Program-made: the position numbers and the translations under genes
In this document: positions 51,236-55,873 of the stretch, piece after piece
Position numbering within the stretch: the stretch's first letter is position 1
Layout: each line of letters opens with the position of its first letter
The notes under the pieces: model-generated
Database searches by the model: none
Seen by the model: only the letters and a program-made list of their open reading frames with translations
Told to the model about the DNA's origin: nothing
Assembly: GCF_900539295.1 (NCBI RefSeq)
Contig: NZ_UQBH01000015.1
Location: 1-55,873 of the forward strand
DNA: 55,873 nucleotides
Direction of reading: 5' to 3'
DNA from: an uncultured Megasphaera sp.
Lineage (GTDB): Bacteria; Bacillota; Negativicutes; Veillonellales; Megasphaeraceae

Positions 51236-52696
51236 TTATTGTGACAAAGACAGGGTCCGTTCGATGAGGGGCTTGTACGTTTCATACTTCTTCTTCAAGG
51301 CCTCATGGTCGTATTGGCGGTACGACGGCTGATTCTTCATATTTTGGAAGGCATTTAGCAGCAGTGAATGGAGTCGGTTGCTGCTGATGATGTAGAATGA
51401 ATCGGCATTGTTATGAATGTTCCGCTTGTTCTTTTTCAAGAATCCCGTCTTGTAGTTGGAATAGAAGGACAGGTCTTTTCCCATATAGGCATCGTCACCG
51501 ACGGACGGTAAGAGGACGCCCATGGTAAGTTTGGGATTTTTTTCCATGCCGTCCAAGACGCTTTGAATATGGTCCTGTCGTTCCGACGCCGTAAGATGGT
51601 ATTCGATATCGGTCAAATAGATATAGCCCGATTCGACGTAGCGCAGGAGGGATGTCGTCGGCATCATAAAGGTGATTTCCGAGGCATTGAGGACTTCTTC
51701 CCAGGTTACGCACAGGCGCTGGATGGAAAAGGCCTGTTCCGGCGAGGCGTTTTGGCTGATGCTGTCGAAGACTTCGTGGGGCAGGAGAAATTCAAAGCCG
51801 ATGGTCAAGTAGAAAAAGAAGCGCGACGTTGCATAGAAAGCCGTGCGGTAGCCTAATTCATCAAGTCCGAGGGAACTGGCCGTCGACATGATGGCCTTCT
51901 GTTCAGAGCCGGTGAAGCTGAATTTTTCATAAATATCCCAAACCATGGACTCGTCGAAGATATAGGTGCACATCTTAAAGCGCATCTGCGTATCCAAGGC
52001 GTATTGGACGACAAAGGCCCCTTTCAGGATGATGAGGTTGGCATTGGCCGATTCCTTTATATCGTAAAAGACGAAGTCGATATCGAGGTATTCGTCTAAG
52101 GTGCGGTATAAGTCGGTTAAAGCCTCCGGATCGGATTCCAGTTTATCGAGGTCAAGGCCGACGCGGACGACGAGCTTGTTTTTGAGCTGAATTCCGTCAA
52201 AGTATTTCCAAAAGCCGGAACTGCAGATGGTGGAGAACTCACCGAGTACCAGTAATTCTCCGTCTTCTTCCAGATTTTGAATGCTTTTTTGCAGCAGGTC
52301 CGATAAGAAGGCCGACGTATCGTGATGGCCTGTAATGACCTGGATAGACGGGCGATTTTCCTTATTTTTCGGGGCTCTGTTTTGATGCAGTGTCGTCCGG
52401 TATGCGGAGCAGAGATACTGGCCGATCTCAAAGCCCAGATCCTCTGTATTTTCAGAAATGGGGAAAGCCTTAAAGAACTTGGCCTCCTTCTTCTGTTTTT
52501 GGATTAACTCAGCAAAATACTGGCCCATCTCCTCGTTTATCCGCTCTACATAGCGGGAAGACGGCAGTTTTGTGCCGTTGCTCCACTTGTTGACATAAGA
52601 CACGTCATAGCCGACGACGTCAGCCAGGGAAATGAATTTAGCCTGTGTAAAGGCGATGAGCTTTTTAAGCGTTGAAGCATATCCATCGGAAATCAT
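51236..52696 (-). CDS. HTH regulator with large unknown domain
   Basis: A 486-residue cytoplasmic protein. Residues 1-65 read as a helix-turn-helix (SLADVVGYDVSYVNKWSNG, TKLPSSRYVERI), XRE-like. The remaining 420 residues belong to no family I recognise; they contain alternating helix and strand, with no membrane helix and no catalytic motif seen. The gene lies between pct and crt, on the opposite strand, and reads away from crt. pct and crt promoters share a motif, so it is the natural candidate regulator (inference). ATG 52696 follows ATAAGGAGG. Confidence 0.72.
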   Translation of the reverse strand: MISDGYASTLKKLIAFTQAKFISLADVVGYDVSYVNKWSNGTKLPSSRYVERINEEMGQYFAELIQKQKKEAKFFKAFPISENTEDLGFEIGQYLCSAYRTTLHQNRAPKNKENRPSIQVITGHHDTSAFLSDLLQKSIQNLEEDGELLVLGEFSTICSSGFWKYFDGIQLKNKLVVRVGLDLDKLESDPEALTDLYRTLDEYLDIDFVFYDIKESANANLIILKGAFVVQYALDTQMRFKMCTYIFDESMVWDIYEKFSFTGSEQKAIMSTASSLGLDELGYRTAFYATSRFFFYLTIGFEFLLPHEVFDSISQNASPEQAFSIQRLCVTWEEVLNASEITFMMPTTSLLRYVESGYIYLTDIEYHLTASERQDHIQSVLDGMEKNPKLTMGVLLPSVGDDAYMGKDLSFYSNYKTGFLKKNKRNIHNNADSFYIISSNRLHSLLLNAFQNMKNQPSYRQYDHEALKKKYETYKPLIERTLSLSQ

Positions 52697-52906
52697 GGCA
52701 GAGCCTCCTTATAATAGATTTTTATATTGCCTGAAAGGGAGGGTATCACTTTCAATTTGTTATGAAGATTATTCATTATCTGTATAAATTAAGTTCAACA
52801 AACATGTACATTTTATCACATGGAATGGTGAATCACAACGGATTTTGACAAAAAAATTCACAAGGACTTAATTCTATGCAAAAAAGGGCAAGCCTTTCCT
52901 GTTTTG

Positions 52907-52962
52907 TTCCAAGTCGGTCATTTGTATACTGTAGTCACAAGGTTGGTTCAAGACGAACCGAC
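52907..52962 (+). promoter_or_regulatory. crt promoter with shared motif and operator-like repeat
   Basis: TTCCA (52907-52911), 10 bases, TTGTATACT (52922-52930), 4 bases, TCAC (52935-52938), as at pct. Just downstream is GTTGGTTC/GAACCGAC (52942-52949 with 52955-52962), an inverted repeat with 7 of 8 pairs. The rest of the 52697-53012 gap is AT-rich without a gene. Confidence 0.55.
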
Positions 52963-53012
52963 AAATAGCACATAGTTAGTTACGATTAGAACTATATTAG
53001 GAGGCTTTCATT

Positions 53013-53795
53013 ATGGATTACAAAAACATTAAATTCGTCAACGAAGAAGGTATCGGTATTTTAACAATCAGCCGTCCCAAGGCACTCAACGCCTTAAATA
53101 CAGAAACTGTTACTGAATTGAACGACTGCGTCGGTAAAATCGAAAACGATGAATCGGTCAAAGTTGTCATCATTACGGGCGACGGCGCTAAATCCTTCGT
53201 AGCCGGTGCCGACATTGTAGAAATGTCGACGAAGAACCCTGTTGAAGGCCGTAAATTTGGTAAAATTTCCCAGGATACGTTTACTCGCATCGAAAACCTT
53301 CCGCAGCCGGTCATCGCTGCTGTCAACGGTTTCGCTCTCGGCGGCGGCTGCGAACTCGCCTGCGCCTGCGACTTCCGTTATGCTTCGGACAATGCAAAAT
53401 TCGGCCAGCCTGAAGTTGGTCTCGGCATTACCCCGGGCTTCGGCGGTACTCAGCGCCTTCCCCGTGTCGTTGGCCGTGGCTATGGCAAAGAATTGATCTT
53501 CCGTGCCAACATGATCGATGCTAACGAAGCTTATCGCATCGGCTTGGTCAACAAAGTTGTACCCCAGGCTGAATTGATGGATGTCTGCAAACAGACGGCT
53601 AAAGAAATCATGGCCAACGCTCCTATCGCTGTACAGCTCGCTAAGACGGCTATCAACCGCGGTATCAACTGCGACGTCATCACCGGTATTGCTTACGAAG
53701 ACGAAGTATTTGCACTGTGCTTCTCCACAGCCGACCAGAAGGAAGGCATGGACGCATTCGTAAACAAACGCGCTAAAAACTTCCAGGGCAAATAA
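53013..53795 (+). CDS. crt: Enoyl-CoA hydratase / crotonase
   Basis: A 260-residue cytoplasmic hydratase that in butyrate producers turns 3-hydroxybutyryl-CoA into crotonyl-CoA. Oxyanion and catalytic segments: SFVAGADIVEM, NGFALGGGCELACACDFRYA, GQPEVGLGITPGFGGTQRLPR. AGGAGG precedes ATG 53013. A hairpin terminator stands between it and the acyl-CoA dehydrogenase, but I see no promoter there, so partial readthrough seems likely. Confidence 0.93.
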   Translation: MDYKNIKFVNEEGIGILTISRPKALNALNTETVTELNDCVGKIENDESVKVVIITGDGAKSFVAGADIVEMSTKNPVEGRKFGKISQDTFTRIENLPQPVIAAVNGFALGGGCELACACDFRYASDNAKFGQPEVGLGITPGFGGTQRLPRVVGRGYGKELIFRANMIDANEAYRIGLVNKVVPQAELMDVCKQTAKEIMANAPIAVQLAKTAINRGINCDVITGIAYEDEVFALCFSTADQKEGMDAFVNKRAKNFQGK

Positions 53796-53817
53796 TTGTC
53801 ATAAGTCAGCATAAATT

Positions 53818-53846
53818 AGGACGCCGTTTGGCGGCGTCCTTTTTTA
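53818..53846 (+). terminator. Terminator or attenuator between crt and acd
   Basis: A 9-bp stem AGGACGCCG/CGGCGTCCT (53818-53826 with 53832-53840) followed by TTTTT. Confidence 0.88.
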
Positions 53847-53893
53847 TAAATATTAGTATGCAATAAGAACTATTTTTAGGAGGAACACCTACC

Positions 53894-55042
53894 ATGGATT
53901 TTAAACTTACTGAAATGCAGCAAGATATCGCAAATCTCGCCAGAGATTTTGCTGAAAAAAAATTAGCTCCCACCGTAAAAGACCGCGACGAACAAGAAGT
54001 TTTTGACCGCGCTATCCTCGATGAAATGGGTACCCTCGGCCTTCTCGGGATTCCCTGGGAAGAAGAAAACGGCGGCGTCGGCGCTGACTTCCTCAGCTTG
54101 GCTGTTGCCTGCGAAGAAATCGCAAAAGTCGACCCCTCTATCGCTCTCAGCTTCGAAGTTCATACGATGCTCTGCTCCTGGCCGATCTGGAAATTCGGCA
54201 CGGCTGAACAGAAAGCCAAATACCTCCAGCCCTTGGCAGAAGGCACAAAACTCGGCGCCTTTGGTCTTACCGAACCGAATGCCGGCACCGATGCTTTGAA
54301 CGGCTCCACTGTTGCTGTTAAAAACGAAGACGGCAGCTACACCTTGACCGGCTCCAAAGTCTTCAACACCAATGGCGGTGAAGCAGACGTTACCGTCGTC
54401 TTCGCTTCGACGGATAAATCCCTCGGTGCAAAGGGCATGAGCGCTTTCATCGTTGAAAAAGGCATGGAAGGCTTCACTTACGGTAAAAAGGAAGTTAAAA
54501 TGGGTATCCGCGCTTCCGTACAGCGTGAACTCGTATTCCAGAACGTTAGAATCCCGGCTGAAAACCTCCTCGGCAAAGAAGGCGAAGGCTTCAAAATCGC
54601 TATGATGACCCTCGACGGCGGCCGCGTCGGTGTTGGTGCTCAGGCACTCGGCATTGCAGAAGGCGCCTACAACGCAGCCCTCCAGTATGCGAAAGAACGT
54701 ACCCAGTTCGGCAAGCAGATTGCAAAATTCCAGGCTGTCAGCTTCATGTTGGCTGATATGAAACTCAAAATCGAAACAGCTCGCCTGGCCGTTTACAAAG
54801 CTGCTTGGAAGATGTCCCAGCCCGACGTTAAATCCTATTCCGTCGACGCTGCTATCGCCAAGAAATACGCTTCTGACGTAGCTATGCAGGTTACCACCGA
54901 CGCTGTACAGGTCTTCGGCGGCTACGGCTTCACCCGTGAATATCCGGTTGAACGCTACATGCGCGATGCTAAGATTACCCAGATTTACGAAGGTACCAAC
55001 CAGGTACAGCAGATGGTCATCTCTGGTGCCATCCTCCGCTAA
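53894..55042 (+). CDS. Short-chain acyl-CoA (butyryl-CoA-type) dehydrogenase
   Basis: A 382-residue FAD enzyme, normal length. Acyl/FAD segments: AFGLTEPNAGTDA, TGSKVFNTNGGEAD, AMMTLDGGRVGVGAQALGIAEGA, and the catalytic glutamate in QIYEGTNQVQQM. In butyrate fermentation it reduces crotonyl-CoA, with electron transfer flavoprotein as partner; no etf genes are in the window. AGGAGG precedes ATG 53894. Confidence 0.93.
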   Translation: MDFKLTEMQQDIANLARDFAEKKLAPTVKDRDEQEVFDRAILDEMGTLGLLGIPWEEENGGVGADFLSLAVACEEIAKVDPSIALSFEVHTMLCSWPIWKFGTAEQKAKYLQPLAEGTKLGAFGLTEPNAGTDALNGSTVAVKNEDGSYTLTGSKVFNTNGGEADVTVVFASTDKSLGAKGMSAFIVEKGMEGFTYGKKEVKMGIRASVQRELVFQNVRIPAENLLGKEGEGFKIAMMTLDGGRVGVGAQALGIAEGAYNAALQYAKERTQFGKQIAKFQAVSFMLADMKLKIETARLAVYKAAWKMSQPDVKSYSVDAAIAKKYASDVAMQVTTDAVQVFGGYGFTREYPVERYMRDAKITQIYEGTNQVQQMVISGAILR

Positions 55043-55109
55043 GTTGTAAACCTTACTTTCTCCTCAACAAATAATGATATAGAATAGTGTATATAACCGC
55101 TTACATAAA

Positions 55110-55145
55110 GGCCCTGACACAACCTCCGTCAGGGCCGTTATTTTC
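55110..55145 (+). terminator. Terminator after the acyl-CoA dehydrogenase
   Basis: A 9-bp stem GGCCCTGAC/GTCAGGGCC (55110-55118 with 55128-55136), followed by GTTATTTT. Confidence 0.85.
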
Positions 55146-55184
55146 GCTGCTCAATGATAAGTATGCTCATTACGCATGAATCGG

Positions 55185-55213
55185 TTGACAAGGATGACTT
55201 CATAAGGTAGAAT
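55185..55213 (+). promoter_or_regulatory. Promoter of the superoxide reductase gene
   Basis: TTGACA (55185-55190), 17-bp spacer, TAGAAT (55208-55213). Confidence 0.82.
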
Positions 55214-55305
55214 AAAACAAAAATAAAGCTTTGTTGCTAAATACCTAACTATGTTTACCCTATTATTCATCATATATTTGAACCATTCACAGAGGAGGAG
55301 TTAAC

Positions 55306-55656
55306 ATGAAAGACGTAAAATTCTATCAGCTTGAAGGTAAAAATGTAGTGGCTTTGCTTAGCGGTATCGTAGAAGGCGCAACGCCGATCGCTGTCGGCTC
55401 CGTCGACGCAGCCAAAGAAAAACACATCCCTGACGTAAAACGCGTTGGAGATACCATCGAAGTTACCGTTGGTTCCGTAGAACATCCGATGCTCGAAGAA
55501 CATTACATCGAATGGATTGCCTTGGCAACGGACGACAAACTGGAAGTTAAATTCCTGAAACCGGGCGAAGCTCCGAAAGCCGTTTTCGCAGCTGTTGATT
55601 CCGGTGTCGTATATGAATCCTGTAATCTCCACGGAATTTGGAAAGCCGAATTCTAA
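55306..55656 (+). CDS. Superoxide reductase (desulfoferrodoxin family)
   Basis: A 116-residue iron protein that reduces superoxide without making oxygen. Active-iron ligands are seen in KEKHIPDV, VEHPMLEEHYIEWIAL and the ending SCNLHGIWKAEF (Cys-x-x-His). The small N-terminal FeCys4 domain of classical desulfoferrodoxin is absent, so it is the one-iron (neelaredoxin-like) type. AGAGGAGGAG precedes ATG 55306. Confidence 0.92.
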   Translation: MKDVKFYQLEGKNVVALLSGIVEGATPIAVGSVDAAKEKHIPDVKRVGDTIEVTVGSVEHPMLEEHYIEWIALATDDKLEVKFLKPGEAPKAVFAAVDSGVVYESCNLHGIWKAEF

Positions 55657-55673
55657 TCCATAACGCATCTTGT

Positions 55674-55708
55674 AAGACCCGTCTCGTTGAGACGGGTCTT
55701 TTTTTTGT
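55674..55708 (+). terminator. Terminator after the superoxide reductase
   Basis: A 12-bp stem AAGACCCGTCTC/GAGACGGGTCTT (55674-55685 with 55689-55700), loop gtt, then TTTTTT. Confidence 0.93.
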
Positions 55709-55729
55709 ATATCTTTTCTACATATAGTC

Positions 55730-55758
55730 TTGACAATTCCTTTACACGGGAGTATACT
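55730..55758 (+). promoter_or_regulatory. Promoter of a gene right of the window
   Basis: TTGACA (55730-55735), 17-bp spacer, TATACT (55753-55758). It drives the structured leader that runs off the window edge. Confidence 0.88.
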
Positions 55759-55764
55759 GAATAA

Positions 55765-55873
55765 GCTGTCAGGGGGAAGCCCCGAACGGCCGGCTGAGAC
55801 AACAGCCGCAAGCGAAGTTTTTGAAAGTTCTTTCAAAAACGTGCTTGACAAGCTCCTTCGAGTTTGGTAAGAT
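55765..55873 (+). promoter_or_regulatory. Structured leader, possible TPP (THI-box) riboswitch, cut by window end
   Basis: After the promoter come CAGGGGGAAGCC, then GGCTGAGA, the order seen in thiamine-pyrophosphate switches (AGCC/GGCT would be P3). A long inserted hairpin follows (CAAGC/GCTTG around GTTTTTGAAA/TTTCAAAAAC, 55811-55848 region), then CCTTCGAGTTTGGTAAGAT, which is only a loose match to the usual second half. The decisive 3' part lies outside. Confidence 0.4.

Noticed and set aside
1..55873. CRISPR arrays, insertion sequences, prophage, tRNA or rRNA genes
   Set aside because: No spaced repeats, transposase-like frames, phage-type genes or tRNA/rRNA signatures were seen while reading; a tool search would be needed to exclude short remnants.

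Overview
The window looks like the chromosomal origin region of an anaerobic, diderm member of the Firmicutes, most likely Megasphaera or a close relative in Veillonellales (Negativicutes). This is an inference from three things: the Firmicutes-type order rpmH / oriC / dnaA / dnaN / recF / gyrB; genes for an outer membrane (OmpA-type porin, Skp-like chaperone, AsmA-like protein); and fermentative acyl-CoA genes (propionate CoA-transferase, crotonase, butyryl-CoA-type dehydrogenase), the CoA-transferase resembling my recollection of the Megasphaera enzyme. Genes left of the origin (about 9.1-9.4 kb) run almost entirely on the minus strand and most genes to the right run on the plus strand, as expected for replication-codirectional transcription.

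Left arm (1-9113, minus strand): a consensus promoter drives rpmH-rnpA-yidD-yidC-jag. A hairpin with a U-tract lies after rpmH and another after jag. mnmE-mnmG-rsmG and a D-Ala-D-Ala peptidase follow. The last gene, an OFA-type MFS transporter, has its own perfect promoter and a 5' leader that reads as a ZTP (pfl) riboswitch with a competing terminator.

Origin and replication core (9113-16740): DnaA boxes flank dnaA on both sides. The dnaA-dnaN gap holds the denser cluster, a consensus box, a GC block and a run of DnaA-trios, marking the likely unwinding site. dnaN, an S4 protein, recF, a DUF721 (DciA-like) zinc-ribbon protein, a RemA/B-like protein and gyrB follow in a tightly packed series.

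Middle (16749-37742): mixed housekeeping genes. These include an aminotransferase, a secreted glycine-rich protein, a CNNM/CBS protein, a G3P dehydrogenase and a flavodiiron protein. A citrate synthase-isocitrate dehydrogenase operon lies divergent from aconitase (oxidative TCA branch to 2-oxoglutarate). Then come dapF, an SfsA-DUF123 fusion, an HD protein, a Skp-like protein, a GntP permease, MarR/GtrA, a RocB-like M20 peptidase and an OmpA-type protein.

Right part (37743-55873): SRP RNA with its own promoter and terminator, then dnaX-ybaB-recR-bofA, a lone HlyD-type lipoprotein, IclR-mpg, a DUF2156 gene that appears to begin at AUU, an Eis-like acetyltransferase, an AsmA-like protein and ferritin. 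A cobalamin riboswitch precedes an exported CbiK-type chelatase. The fermentation block follows: pct, a 486-residue HTH regulator of unknown family on the opposite strand, crt and an acyl-CoA dehydrogenase. The pct and crt promoters share an unusual spaced motif. A superoxide reductase follows, and the window ends inside a structured leader behind a consensus promoter.

I saw no rRNA, tRNA, CRISPR array, insertion sequence or prophage. The observations most worth following are the ZTP switch on a transporter, the candidate pct/crt regulon, the exported B12-controlled chelatase, the AUU start and the SfsA-DUF123 fusion.
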